Both the position numbers and the translations under genes were made by a program. A stretch of DNA of 38,606 bases from a virus. Below are positions 1-7,410 of the stretch, piece by piece (within the stretch, counting starts at the first letter, position 1; each line of letters opens with the position of its first letter). Under the pieces are notes generated by a model. It searched no databases. It saw nothing but the letters and a program-made list of their open reading frames with translations, and was not told where the DNA came from. The stretch is from positions 1-38,606 of the IMG/VR virus record IMGVR_UViG_3300032893_002505; one strand, 5' to 3'.

Positions 1-186
1 TTTGCCACGAAAGGACACGGGCATGGTGTTCTTCCAAAGCAAACGGCACCTGGCGTGAATAGAACACAAACTATTCAAAAAGACATTAATAAATCTATGC
101 CAGTTCCAAAAGGTTTTACCAAGGGACACATGACAAATGTCAAGGCAGCATCTGCTCATATGCAGGCTAGGAAAGGCATTAACTAA
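1..186 (+). CDS. Small basic head-module protein, C-terminal part (cut by the window edge)
   Basis: The frame is open from the first base and stops at 184-186, four bases before the next ATG, which is the tight spacing of a real gene. The visible 61 residues are rich in Lys, His, Gly and Gln. No family is recognised. The gene beginning at 38491 is cut at the other edge and would continue into this frame if the junction held four or seven T bases (for example GAT TTT GCC), giving one protein of about 99 residues. With the edges joined exactly as written the frame is off and the upstream gene would end at 56-58. I favour one split gene, which places it between the portal and scaffold genes. Confidence 0.6.
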   Translation, partial: FATKGHGHGVLPKQTAPGVNRTQTIQKDINKSMPVPKGFTKGHMTNVKAASAHMQARKGIN

Positions 187-189
187 CCT

Positions 190-423
190 ATGGCGAAATT
201 ACGAGCAGCACAACGCAAGAGATTGAAGTCGTCAACATTTGGTCTCCCAGCTGAGAGAAAATATCCTATGCCTGACAAGTCACACGCAATAAATGCGAAA
301 GCACGCGCGACACAACAGGAAAAAGCTGGCAGATTATCGCCAGCGCAAAAAGCAACTATCGATAGGAAAGCTAACCGTGTCCTGGGACTACGAGACATGT
401 TAGCTTCCGTACAGCCAAAATAG
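190..423 (+). CDS. Small basic phage protein with an ERKYP-x2-D-x-SHA motif
   Basis: 77 residues, strongly basic, with a purine-rich AGGAAAGG about 12 bases before the ATG. Residues 19-40 carry LPAERKYPMPDKSHA followed by an Ala/Arg helix, then a short linker and a second helix. This motif is familiar from a small domain found in phage head and tail modules, either alone or fused to other structural proteins (the type annotated as DUF6582). Its biochemical role is not established to my knowledge. It lies between the portal and the scaffold gene, so a minor virion or assembly role is the natural inference. Confidence 0.75.
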   Translation: MAKLRAAQRKRLKSSTFGLPAERKYPMPDKSHAINAKARATQQEKAGRLSPAQKATIDRKANRVLGLRDMLASVQPK

Positions 424-424
424 T

Positions 425-745
425 ATGGATGACGACGCAATCATCACAACTGCCGAAACCGAAGAGGTGCCGGAATGGGAAGAACACAGGGGCTCGGGCA
501 GCCAGGTGATCCCACCGGCACTTCCGCCATCTTCAGACAAAGAGTTCTGGGGAGATTCTTTTCATGCAGAAAGAAAGACCGAAGACATAAAACGCGAAAC
601 AGTTATTCCGAGCAAACATGGTATCCAAATGGTAGGACGTGAGTTTATCTGTACTACCTGTCCGCATACACATTCTCTCTCTATCGACCCCGACAAATAT
701 ACCCTAGATCATAGCGGACAAATCATTGCTATTGACAAGAAATGA
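425..745 (+). CDS. Acidic small protein with one CxxC pair, unknown function
   Basis: 106 residues, starting one base after the previous stop codon. The N-terminal half is acidic and Pro-rich and probably disordered. The C-terminal third is more ordered, with an FICTTCPHTH segment that could bind a metal through two Cys and two His. No family is recognised. It is the last gene before the promoter and hairpin that begin the scaffold-capsid unit, and that promoter overlaps its last few codons. It stops on TGA. Confidence 0.75.
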   Translation: MDDDAIITTAETEEVPEWEEHRGSGSQVIPPALPPSSDKEFWGDSFHAERKTEDIKRETVIPSKHGIQMVGREFICTTCPHTHSLSIDPDKYTLDHSGQIIAIDKK

Positions 746-761
746 TAATTGTCTTTATGAT
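732..761 (+). promoter_or_regulatory. Promoter of the scaffold-capsid operon
   Basis: TTGACA at 732-737 (perfect -35), an 18-base spacer, and TATGAT at 756-761 (5 of 6 matches to TATAAT). The predicted start of transcription is about 768, giving a leader of roughly 80 bases before the scaffold gene. The -35 box overlaps the end of the preceding gene. This is a sigma70-type assignment from sequence only. Confidence 0.7.
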
Positions 762-769
762 GAATAAGT

Positions 770-792
770 AAAGGTTGGTGCAAACCAACTTT
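770..792 (+). promoter_or_regulatory. Hairpin with a GNRA tetraloop at the 5' end of the scaffold-capsid message
   Basis: AAAG/CTTT and TTGGT/ACCAA pair around a GCAA tetraloop, with a single bulged G at 774. The hairpin starts within a few bases of the predicted transcription start (about 768). That placement is typical of a 5' stem that protects an abundant message from decay. No U-run follows, so it is not a terminator. Confidence 0.55.
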
Positions 793-850
793 CTGAGCAG
801 CACCCTGGCTCCAATGTGGGTTGTACAAACTAAAGAAAGGAGGTGAACCA

Positions 851-1843
851 ATGCTACATCCAATAAAAACGAATGAAAACTCTCAAACGCCAGTTCTTAC
901 AGCAGATGAACAACTTGCCCAGCTAGAAGCTGAGACGATGAAGGCACTCGGTAAGAAACCTGACGCTACCGCTTCAGAAGAAACACCAGAGACCCCATCA
1001 ACCGAACAGACTGAGCAACCAGGTGAAGAGACACCTGAAGACAAGCAACCAGAGGAAACTCCGGAAGCTGAAGAAACAACAACGCCAGACTCAGACGCAG
1101 ACGAAGAAATTGATCTTTCACAATTCAAGGCAAAAGGACAAGAGCGGATCAAAGACCTTGCTGATAAAGCAAGTAAGGTTCCGCAGCTAGAAAAGGAGGT
1201 CCAACGCCTACAGAAGTTACTTGGTTTAGGTCCAACGGAAAAGCCTCAGGCACAACCAGCGCAACCGCGCCAGGCGCCCCAGAAACCCGTTACTCCTCTA
1301 CCATGGGCAAAGCCTGCGACTGAAGAGACGCCAGCTGATGAGCAAAACCTTACTGAGGAAGAGCTTAACCAGCGCATTCAAGACGAGAGTCAACGCAGTA
1401 TTCGGAATGATCGAATATTGAGAACTCTTGACTACGATATATCTGCAGCCGAAGACAAGTACCCCGAACTTCGCAAGCCAAAAACTCATTTTGAAAAAGG
1501 TGAGGACGGTAAGCAAGTAGAAGTTGTTGACGAACCAAATCCAGCCTTCGATCAGAAGTTGACCGAGAATATAGCCAAATGGTATCAGACTCTTTTCAAA
1601 GAGGATAATACCCTTCGTTTTGGTGAATTCGTCGATCAAGTCATGTCCTTAAAAGCAAAAGGTACGGAAGAAGGAAAGAAAGCAAAAGTCAAAATCTTGC
1701 AAAAACAAGCCGATGAGCAAGCGATTGATCCTTCTGGGACTCCAACAAACTCAGGAACTGATAATCTTGAGTCCAAGGTTCGTGGCGCAAAGTCTGCATC
1801 AGACCTAGCGGAGATCGAAAAACTTTTGCCCCATGCCGAGTGA
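851..1843 (+). CDS. Probable capsid scaffolding protein
   Basis: 330 residues. The start at 851 is fixed by a strong AGGAGGTG site seven bases upstream; an in-frame ATG at 821 lies before that site and is rejected. Residues 20-90 are very rich in Glu, Pro and Thr. A predicted coiled coil lies around residues 98-122, followed by a Pro/Gln linker and a more ordered C-terminal half with charged helices. An acidic, low-complexity, coiled-coil protein immediately before the major capsid gene is the usual form and position of a scaffolding protein. No catalytic motif of a head protease is visible. Assignment rests on position and composition. Confidence 0.75.
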   Translation: MLHPIKTNENSQTPVLTADEQLAQLEAETMKALGKKPDATASEETPETPSTEQTEQPGEETPEDKQPEETPEAEETTTPDSDADEEIDLSQFKAKGQERIKDLADKASKVPQLEKEVQRLQKLLGLGPTEKPQAQPAQPRQAPQKPVTPLPWAKPATEETPADEQNLTEEELNQRIQDESQRSIRNDRILRTLDYDISAAEDKYPELRKPKTHFEKGEDGKQVEVVDEPNPAFDQKLTENIAKWYQTLFKEDNTLRFGEFVDQVMSLKAKGTEEGKKAKVKILQKQADEQAIDPSGTPTNSGTDNLESKVRGAKSASDLAEIEKLLPHAE

Positions 1844-1871
1844 ATTGAAAGAGAAAGGGGGTGAAAACTGA

Positions 1872-2786
1872 ATGGCATTAACAACAACAGGTACATTACC
1901 AGGTCCAATACAGGCGTTTTATGAACAACAATTCTTAATTCGTTCTGAGGAAAATTTTGTTTGGGATCAACTTGGAAAACAAGGAAGAATTCCAAAAGGG
2001 CAAGGAAAGACGGTGGTATGGAACAGGATGACAAATCCGACGGCCAAAACATCGGCTCTTACTGAAGGCACAGATCCAACTCCTTCAGGACTTTCTGCAA
2101 CTCTACTCTCTGCGACTTTATCACAGTACGGTAACTATGAGCAGGTAACTGATCTCGTAGAAATGACCGCCATCGACCAAACCGTTAAGGAGGCAATCGA
2201 TGTTCTCGCATACGAAGCAGCTGTGACAATTGATACAACGATTAAAAACGTTGTAGACACAGGTGGTACAGCATTGTACGCATCTGCAGCAGCAAACCGA
2301 ACGTCCATCACTTCCACAAGTGTTGTGACTGTAGCTGATTTGCGAAAAGCAAAGAGAGCATTGAACCGTTTTGCAGCACGACCTCATACCGGAGATAAAT
2401 ACCTCGCTGTTGCCCACCCTGACGTTATTTACGACTTGGAGGGAGACAGTAACTGGGTAAACGCTCATATCTACACAACGGTAGGTGTGGACAATATCTA
2501 CAATGGTGAGGCTGGAGAGCTTTACGGTACACGATGGATCATGACACAAATCTCAACGAAACTGATTAACTCAGGTTCTGCGAGTACCAACGTGTACTTG
2601 ACACATATCATGGGTCAAGACTTCTTTGGCGTTTCTAAATTGCAATATTTGGAGACATACGTCGATAGTCCATCTCCTCGATCTGCACTGCGTTTATACA
2701 GTGATATCGGGTGGAAGTCGTCATACGCTGTTAAGGTGTTAAATGACTCTTTCGACATCCGTCTTGAGAGTGCTGCTACTCCTTAG
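1872..2786 (+). CDS. Major capsid protein, N4-gp56 family
   Basis: 304 residues. It begins with an LTTTG...PIQAFYEQQFL segment, followed by IPKGQGKTVVW at 40-50 and LTEG at 63-66, then the long helix with DxxEMTAIDQTVKEA. This order is the hallmark of the N4-gp56 major capsid family, an HK97-fold protein common in environmental phages. The AAAGGGGGTGA ribosome site before the ATG is strong, as expected for the most abundant virion protein. It shares a promoter with the scaffold gene and is followed by its own terminator. Confidence 0.93.
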   Translation: MALTTTGTLPGPIQAFYEQQFLIRSEENFVWDQLGKQGRIPKGQGKTVVWNRMTNPTAKTSALTEGTDPTPSGLSATLLSATLSQYGNYEQVTDLVEMTAIDQTVKEAIDVLAYEAAVTIDTTIKNVVDTGGTALYASAAANRTSITSTSVVTVADLRKAKRALNRFAARPHTGDKYLAVAHPDVIYDLEGDSNWVNAHIYTTVGVDNIYNGEAGELYGTRWIMTQISTKLINSGSASTNVYLTHIMGQDFFGVSKLQYLETYVDSPSPRSALRLYSDIGWKSSYAVKVLNDSFDIRLESAATP

Positions 2787-2788
2787 TG

Positions 2789-2845
2789 AATTCTTTCAGG
2801 CGGGCTCTGTGTGTCCCAGCATATCTTGCCTGAAGAATTTTCCTT
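2789..2845 (+). terminator. Terminator after the major capsid gene
   Basis: AATTCTT(T)CAGGC at 2789-2801 pairs with GCCTGAAGAATT at 2828-2839 (12 pairs with one bulged T), followed by a T-rich stretch TTTTCCTT. The 26-base loop contains GGG and CCC that can pair further. It closes the capsid transcription unit three bases after the stop codon, just before a new promoter. Confidence 0.6.
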
Positions 2846-2846
2846 A

Positions 2847-2876
2847 TTGACAAGCAATTGGCTTCTTGTTTATTCT
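2847..2876 (+). promoter_or_regulatory. Promoter of the GroES-like gene, predicted leaderless
   Basis: TTGACA at 2847-2852, an 18-base spacer, and TATTCT at 2871-2876. The expected transcription start, seven bases after the -10 box, is 2883, which is the first base of the ATG. There is no Shine-Dalgarno sequence. This decides the start of the next gene, because an upstream in-frame start would lie inside the capsid terminator. Confidence 0.7.
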
Positions 2877-2882
2877 GTATGT

Positions 2883-3308
2883 ATGACCCAGACGCAAACG
2901 AAAACGAAAAAGTCTCTTGTTGTTCCAAATATTGAGAGAGTTATCTGCAAAATAGTCAACATTTCCTCTTCCCTACGTACTTCCCAAAACAATATTCTTG
3001 TCCCAGGACAATTAAAAGCAGGAGAAAACCTTTTGGCAGCAGTTATTGTTTCAGGTGGTGCTACAAAGTTTAAGGAAGGCCAGCTTATTTACTATTCAGA
3101 ATACTCAGCAAGTAGATTGGTTGATGTTGGCGCAATTATTCGCGACCAAGCAGGGTTTAAGGGCATTGCTGATGAGAAATATGAGTACATTATCATTGCC
3201 GAAGACGACATCATGGCCTATGAAGAAGAAATCGACCCCGAATTGTTACTCAATACGCAAAAGGCTGATGTATGGAGCGCACCAACCCCATCATCTATCA
3301 TCAAATGA
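2883..3308 (+). CDS. GroES/Cpn10-like co-chaperonin
   Basis: 141 residues. After a Thr/Lys-rich tail the protein follows the Cpn10 pattern. An ERV strand at 18-20 comes first, then a flexible polar loop ending in ILV at 38-40, which is the position of the GroEL-binding mobile-loop tripeptide. A GG turn, EGQLIYYSEYSAS (compare VGDxVLFGKYAGTEV in GroES), and YEYIIIAEDDIMAYEE (compare EYLIxxEDDILAV) follow. It is longer than host GroES (about 95-100) because of an insertion before the last strands and a C-terminal tail. Position directly after the capsid gene suggests it helps host GroEL fold the capsid protein, as gp31 does in T4. The match is by eye. Confidence 0.72.
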   Translation: MTQTQTKTKKSLVVPNIERVICKIVNISSSLRTSQNNILVPGQLKAGENLLAAVIVSGGATKFKEGQLIYYSEYSASRLVDVGAIIRDQAGFKGIADEKYEYIIIAEDDIMAYEEEIDPELLLNTQKADVWSAPTPSSIIK

Positions 3309-3311
3309 AAC

Positions 3312-3629
3312 ATGACACTCAGACGATTTCAAAAATATCTCAAGCAAGTCAACCCAAAACTGCGAATACGGCAGCGAGGATATGGGGATATTGTCGGGCT
3401 ATTTGCAGGACTCTCGGGCAAGTCAGGATATATCTGTCGTATGAGCAAGGGGGAACTGCATTTATCTGGTTGGCGACAAGAGATAGTCGATCCAGAGCAT
3501 CCAATGTTAACGACGCGGGGCAACATAGCCAAGCGCGGGCGTAAAACAGTAATTATGTTACTGAAAGATTGGAGGTGGGTGAAAACTCACAAGCAAAAGA
3601 GTTTACTTTTATGGGGACTGAAAAATTAA
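3312..3629 (+). CDS. Basic small protein, unknown function
   Basis: 105 residues, starting three bases after the GroES-like gene. It is basic, with a FQKYLKQVNPKLRIRQRGYG opening, a Gly-rich middle with alternating hydrophobic residues, and a Lys/Trp-rich end. No family is recognised. A competing overlapping frame at 3272-3544 begins inside the GroES-like gene and is less likely. Position suggests a minor assembly or virion role, which is inference only. Confidence 0.6.
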   Translation: MTLRRFQKYLKQVNPKLRIRQRGYGDIVGLFAGLSGKSGYICRMSKGELHLSGWRQEIVDPEHPMLTTRGNIAKRGRKTVIMLLKDWRWVKTHKQKSLLLWGLKN

Positions 3630-3724
3630 TCAAAGCATTTCTTATGTTACTGGATATTCTCGCAAAAAGACGAGAGTTAACTAACGATGAGAAAGAACAA
3701 ATAAAACGAGTGCTAAAAGACTAA
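3611..3724 (+). CDS. 37-residue charged protein
   Basis: ATG at 3611 overlaps the end of the previous gene by 19 bases, and the stop lies one base before the next ATG. The product is a short amphipathic helix followed by a charged Arg/Lys/Glu helix. A second in-frame ATG at 3644 would give 26 residues. No ribosome site is obvious, so translation would be coupled. Its place in an unbroken chain of close-set genes supports it, but its size keeps confidence low. Confidence 0.4.
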   Translation: MGTEKLIKAFLMLLDILAKRRELTNDEKEQIKRVLKD

Positions 3725-3725
3725 T

Positions 3726-5219
3726 ATGGAAAAGCTGCCAGTAGTATCTATTATAATGAGCACGTACAATCGTGCAGATCATTTTCTTCCAAAAGCGATT
3801 GCGTCTGTGTTAAAACAGTCATTCACCGATTTTGAGCTTATTATTGTTGACGATCACTCCACAGATAACACCGCTGAGGTTGTTGACTCATTTGCCAAGA
3901 CTGATAGTCGCATTGTCTACTTCCCTCTTCCGAAAAACTCAGGCTCTGACACCTACCCAAAGAATATGGGAGTTGCACTCTCTCGAGGCAAATACATTGC
4001 ATACTTGGATGATGACTGTGAGTTTACTGGCTACCACTTGGAAGTGCTTCTTAAAGCATTCGAAGAAGATCCAACGCTGGATGTTGCCTTTTGTGAGTCA
4101 CTCATGTACAAAGACGGTAAGCAAATCGGAAAATCTATTTGTCAGTGTTCTATTCCAAACGGCATGAATGGTTTTAATGCACAGTTTCTTTTGAATAGAA
4201 ACTACATTGACACCTCTCAGGTGATGCATACAAAAGAAGCAATTGTCCATGTCGGTGGATGGGATCAGCAACTTAAAAAGTTTGTTGACTGGAACCTCTG
4301 GGTACGAATGGTAAAATGGGGATGCAAATTCCAGCACGTTCCAATCCCTGCAACCTATTATCATGTCCATGAAGACACAAAATCCAAGCGAGTTGAGACA
4401 GAGTCTTGGTATGACGAGGACTTAGGAATGTACATGTTTGCTCCAACATTCAGTCCATCAGGATGCTACGTGCATCTTCCCTATTTAGGCGCAATCGACA
4501 AGCAATACTTTAGAGCTGAGGAGATATTGCCAAAGGTTGCCATCTTTACTATTACCCATGACCGCATTGAGTACACCAAGCGCATGTATGCAAGTCTTAT
4601 GAAGTCAACCAAATATAAATTCGATTGGTTAGTCTTTGACAATGGCAGCACTGATGAAACAGTCCAGTTTGTGAAAGAACTGACGCCTTATTACAGTGGC
4701 TCTTCTGAGAATAAAGGACTCTCCTTTGCATCAAATTATCTGTTGGATAAAGCAATCGAGTATGGGAAAAATTACGACATTATTATTAAAGCAGACAATG
4801 ACTGTGAGTTTCGGACAATAGGCTGGCTTGAGATCCAAATTGACCTGTGGAAGCGAAATCACATGCTCTATATGTCTCCCTACGTTGAGGGGTTGGTTGA
4901 TAATCCAGGCGGCGCACCACGTGTGGGACAATCTTTTATTGGCCCCTACTATGTAGAAGTAACTGCACACATTGGGGGTATTTGTGCAATGGTTGACGCA
5001 AAAGCATACAAGCATTTTCGCTGGAAAGATGAGTGGATGCATGGCAATCAAGACCGCGAAGCAAGTGTTGAATTTGGCAAGATGGGTTATATGCCAATGT
5101 ATGTACCAATGCATAGAGTAATGCACATGGACTCAACAGAGGGACAAAAAGCAAAGTACCCAGACTATTTTGAAAGGAGAAAGCTGGAAAAATCCACTAA
5201 GGTTCCAGCATTTTTATGA
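3726..5219 (+). CDS. Tandem family-2 glycosyltransferase (two GT-A domains)
   Basis: 497 residues with two GT2-type domains. Domain 1 (about 5-235) opens with VVSIIMSTYNR, has the nucleotide-binding DDHSTD near residue 41 and a metal-binding YLDDDCEF near 93. Domain 2 (about 269-490) opens with VAIFTITHDR, has FDNGSTDET near 303 and KADNDCEF near 355. Both keep the acidic metal motif, so both may be active. The family moves a sugar from a nucleotide-sugar to an acceptor glycan or protein. It heads an operon whose genes overlap by ATGA junctions. Possible targets are the capsid or fibres, or the host surface; the sequence does not decide. Confidence 0.9.
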   Translation: MEKLPVVSIIMSTYNRADHFLPKAIASVLKQSFTDFELIIVDDHSTDNTAEVVDSFAKTDSRIVYFPLPKNSGSDTYPKNMGVALSRGKYIAYLDDDCEFTGYHLEVLLKAFEEDPTLDVAFCESLMYKDGKQIGKSICQCSIPNGMNGFNAQFLLNRNYIDTSQVMHTKEAIVHVGGWDQQLKKFVDWNLWVRMVKWGCKFQHVPIPATYYHVHEDTKSKRVETESWYDEDLGMYMFAPTFSPSGCYVHLPYLGAIDKQYFRAEEILPKVAIFTITHDRIEYTKRMYASLMKSTKYKFDWLVFDNGSTDETVQFVKELTPYYSGSSENKGLSFASNYLLDKAIEYGKNYDIIIKADNDCEFRTIGWLEIQIDLWKRNHMLYMSPYVEGLVDNPGGAPRVGQSFIGPYYVEVTAHIGGICAMVDAKAYKHFRWKDEWMHGNQDREASVEFGKMGYMPMYVPMHRVMHMDSTEGQKAKYPDYFERRKLEKSTKVPAFL

Positions 5220-5467
5220 AGACATTTGATAAGCGCCAGCAAGAAAGAGTTGCTAAAAGAAATCGTCACCAACGTGCACAGAATAAATTGATGCACAAAC
5301 TGGGTGGCAGATTTTCTCATGAGTGGGCAATAAAACGTCACCAAATAGAAATGCGAGTAAGTCTTGTCCGCTACCATCAGTTTAATCGAAAGATGAAATA
5401 TCTGTTGTCTATTGGCGATATGCCTGGAGTTGAAAAGCTCAAGGCGAAATGGGGGTTACAAAAATGA
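5216..5467 (+). CDS. Very basic small protein in the glycan operon
   Basis: 83 residues, joined to the previous gene by an ATGA overlap and to the next gene in the same way. It is rich in Arg, Lys and His throughout with no Cys pair, signal peptide or membrane segment. Composition resembles a nucleic-acid-binding or packing protein, but no family is recognised. The double overlap shows it is translated with the sugar enzymes. Confidence 0.65.
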   Translation: MKTFDKRQQERVAKRNRHQRAQNKLMHKLGGRFSHEWAIKRHQIEMRVSLVRYHQFNRKMKYLLSIGDMPGVEKLKAKWGLQK

Positions 5468-5943
5468 AATTACATTTAGGATGCGGTGGCATTTATAAAG
5501 AAGGGTACGTCAATATTGATCGTGATGAGTACGAGGGAAAAGTGGATCGAAAATTTGACCTCTCTCAACCACTTGATTATGAAGACAATAGCGTCGAAGT
5601 TATCGAAGCATACCATTTATTCGAGCATCTCCCCTTCAGTACCATTGAAGCGGTTGTCACTTCATGGTATCGAGTGCTAAAACCAGGGGGAAAGCTCATC
5701 ATGGAAATGCCAGACTTTGACGGGGTTATCGCTCTGGTAAATCAACGTCCGAACGATAACTCTGTCTTAGCCAGTATCTTTGGAAGTCAAGCGCGCGAGG
5801 GACAATTTCATCATTGGGGATGGAATAAAACACGTCTCAAATTTGCGCTGGAAGGCACAGGATTTAAGGATGTTATCTTCCCTGCGCCAACTGACTATCA
5901 CAAAAACCTTGAGCCCTGTCTCAGAGTGGAGGCAACCAAATGA
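5464..5943 (+). CDS. SAM-dependent methyltransferase (class I)
   Basis: 159 residues from the ATG at 5464, which overlaps the previous stop as ATGA and has a GGGGGT site upstream; an in-frame ATG five codons earlier is less likely. KLHLGCGG at 2-9 is the glycine-rich SAM-binding motif I, followed by YVNIDRDEY (acidic residue after strand 2). DNSVEVIEAYHLFEHL and the VLKPGGKLIMEMPDF segment are typical of small Methyltransf_11-type enzymes that sit in polysaccharide clusters. It probably methylates a sugar or a glycan end. It is short (many relatives exceed 180 residues) but the core fold is complete. Confidence 0.88.
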   Translation: MKLHLGCGGIYKEGYVNIDRDEYEGKVDRKFDLSQPLDYEDNSVEVIEAYHLFEHLPFSTIEAVVTSWYRVLKPGGKLIMEMPDFDGVIALVNQRPNDNSVLASIFGSQAREGQFHHWGWNKTRLKFALEGTGFKDVIFPAPTDYHKNLEPCLRVEATK

Positions 5944-6353
5944 TCTCTGGAGTAAAGCTAACAGATTATCCAGACGTTGTCTTTCATGAGCCGCTGGATA
6001 TCGATGTTGGCCCTGGTGCACGTCTCGAAATTGGCAAGGACTGTAATATCAGGCCCTTCGTTTCAATCATTGCGAAGTGTCGTATTATTATTGGCAAGAA
6101 ATGTCAAATAGCAGCTGGTGCGCGAATTGTTGACTTTGATCATGACCTGCGAGAGGAATATGTTGAGCGCGTAGGAGTAGAATTACCTGTTGTTATTGGC
6201 GACAATTGCTGGATAGGGGCAAACGCTGTCATTCTAAAAGGAGTAAAGCTCGGAAATCATGTTATCGTTGGAGCTGGCTCAGTTGTTACACAATCTTTTC
6301 ATGACAACGTAGTAATTGCTGGTAATCCAGCAAAAATAATTAAAACACTATGA
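5940..6353 (+). CDS. Left-handed beta-helix (hexapeptide) acyltransferase
   Basis: 137 residues, overlapping the methyltransferase by four bases. Hexapeptide-repeat turns run through most of the chain (IGKDCNIRPF, IGKKCQIAAGARI, IGDNCWIGANAVI, VIVGAGSVVT), with DFDHD near residue 62 in the place of the catalytic His and a GNPAKIIK end. This is the pattern of NodL/WbbJ-type sugar O-acetyltransferases, which transfer acetyl groups from acetyl-CoA. Within this operon it likely acetylates the same glycan that the neighbouring transferases build. Confidence 0.88.
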   Translation: MISGVKLTDYPDVVFHEPLDIDVGPGARLEIGKDCNIRPFVSIIAKCRIIIGKKCQIAAGARIVDFDHDLREEYVERVGVELPVVIGDNCWIGANAVILKGVKLGNHVIVGAGSVVTQSFHDNVVIAGNPAKIIKTL

Positions 6354-6508
6354 TGCTCGATTTACTAAAATCACTTTTATATGCAGCTGACTATGGAATA
6401 ATAAGCCGTAAGCAAGCACAGCAAGAATTTATGAATACTGTCAAGGCAATGCAGCGAGGCCTTGAGGTTGGTCTCTTTGTTGCAGAATTGGAGAAGAAAA
6501 AGAAATGA
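6353..6508 (+). CDS. 51-residue helical protein between the sugar enzymes
   Basis: The ATG at 6353 shares a base with the previous stop codon, and the stop at 6506-6508 overlaps the next ATG. The product is predicted fully helical, beginning MLDLLKSLLYAADYG and ending in a run of Lys. Overlaps on both sides argue that it is a real translated gene. No family is recognised. Confidence 0.55.
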   Translation: MLDLLKSLLYAADYGIISRKQAQQEFMNTVKAMQRGLEVGLFVAELEKKKK

Positions 6509-7362
6509 AAATATCAGTAATTACCAGCGCATACAACCAAGCACACCTTATACAAAAGACTCTCATCGGTCTTGAAATGCAAACCTTCACTGATTTCGAA
6601 TGGATCATTGCTGACGATGGGTCTGTGGATGGTCTCAAACAATGGGTCAGTACAAAATTTGACGGCATAGAGGGTAAATTCCCTGTCAAATATGTTGCCC
6701 ATGAGAAAAACATTGGCTATCGTTATGGACAGATTATCAATAAAGCAGTCGAGGTGGCCGAGGGCGAATATCTTGTTATTATTAATGCCGATAGCTACCC
6801 TGCTCCCGACTTTCTCGAGCAACTATTAAAAGTGCTTGAGCCAAATAGATTGGTTGCTGGTGTTCGAATGAATGTCAATGATGAGGGTACAGTTGTTTCA
6901 GAAGACTGGCGACTCTCAACCGTTTTCTATGATGAGAAAGCAACTAAATTAAACGTTGGTATCTATCCAAATGTGTGGACGAAAATGACCCTTAACTCTA
7001 TGGGAATTTCTCGAGAGCTTTTCAAAAATCTTGGTGGCATGTATGATGGGTATCTTGGGTATGGCAAAGAAGACTGGGATTTATGCATGCGTGCATATTT
7101 TGCAGGAGCAGAATGTTGGTGGGCACTCACCGCTATTTTATATACAGAAAATCATCCAGGACGAGAAGACACACCTGCAAACACTGCCATATTTGAAAAA
7201 CGCCTTGAGGAATTTAGGGCAAAAAGCAGTAGTAGTGAGAAGGAAAAGCTGATGAGACAGAAGCTCAACGACCCAGCGGCAATACAACGTTCCAAAGACA
7301 ATTTAGAGCAGAAGAAGAAAATCCTAGAGTCAGATTCTTACGAAGAAGAGGAGGACTTATAG
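6505..7362 (+). CDS. Family-2 glycosyltransferase (GT-A fold)
   Basis: 285 residues. It opens with ISVITSAYNQ, has the ADDGSVDG nucleotide-binding segment near residue 36, an INADSYP metal motif near 92 and a later GKEDWDLCMR segment near 184, which carries the acidic pair expected near the acceptor site. This is a complete single-domain GT2 enzyme. The C-terminal 50 residues are a highly charged Lys/Glu tail not needed for catalysis. It is translated by a four-base overlap with the 51-residue gene. Confidence 0.9.
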   Translation: MKISVITSAYNQAHLIQKTLIGLEMQTFTDFEWIIADDGSVDGLKQWVSTKFDGIEGKFPVKYVAHEKNIGYRYGQIINKAVEVAEGEYLVIINADSYPAPDFLEQLLKVLEPNRLVAGVRMNVNDEGTVVSEDWRLSTVFYDEKATKLNVGIYPNVWTKMTLNSMGISRELFKNLGGMYDGYLGYGKEDWDLCMRAYFAGAECWWALTAILYTENHPGREDTPANTAIFEKRLEEFRAKSSSSEKEKLMRQKLNDPAAIQRSKDNLEQKKKILESDSYEEEEDL

Positions 7363-7377
7363 CTTTTTTCAAGGCTA

Positions 7378-7408
7378 TTGTCCACAGTTGTGGACAATAT
7401 GTGGATAA
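7378..7408 (+). repeat. Cluster of three DnaA-box-like 9-mers, possible replication origin element
   Basis: TTGTCCACA at 7378-7386 and TGTGGACAA at 7389-7397 form an inverted pair (each one mismatch from the DnaA box TTATCCACA), and TGTGGATAA at 7400-7408 is a perfect box on the opposite strand. All three lie in 31 bases in the gap between two genes, next to a short T-run (TTTTTT). The phage carries no recognisable replication initiator, so host DnaA binding here is plausible. It could also titrate DnaA or be coincidence. Confidence 0.5.
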
Positions 7409-7410
7409 CT

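Noticed and set aside
821-850. Earlier ATG of the scaffold gene at 821
   Set aside because: It lies upstream of the AGGAGGTG ribosome site at 838-845; 851 is the better start.
2811-2882. Upstream start of the GroES-like gene at 2811
   Set aside because: It would lie inside the capsid terminator and before the promoter whose start falls on 2883.
3272-3544. 90-codon frame overlapping 3312-3629
   Set aside because: It begins inside the GroES-like gene and has poorer composition; 3312 follows the previous stop at three bases.
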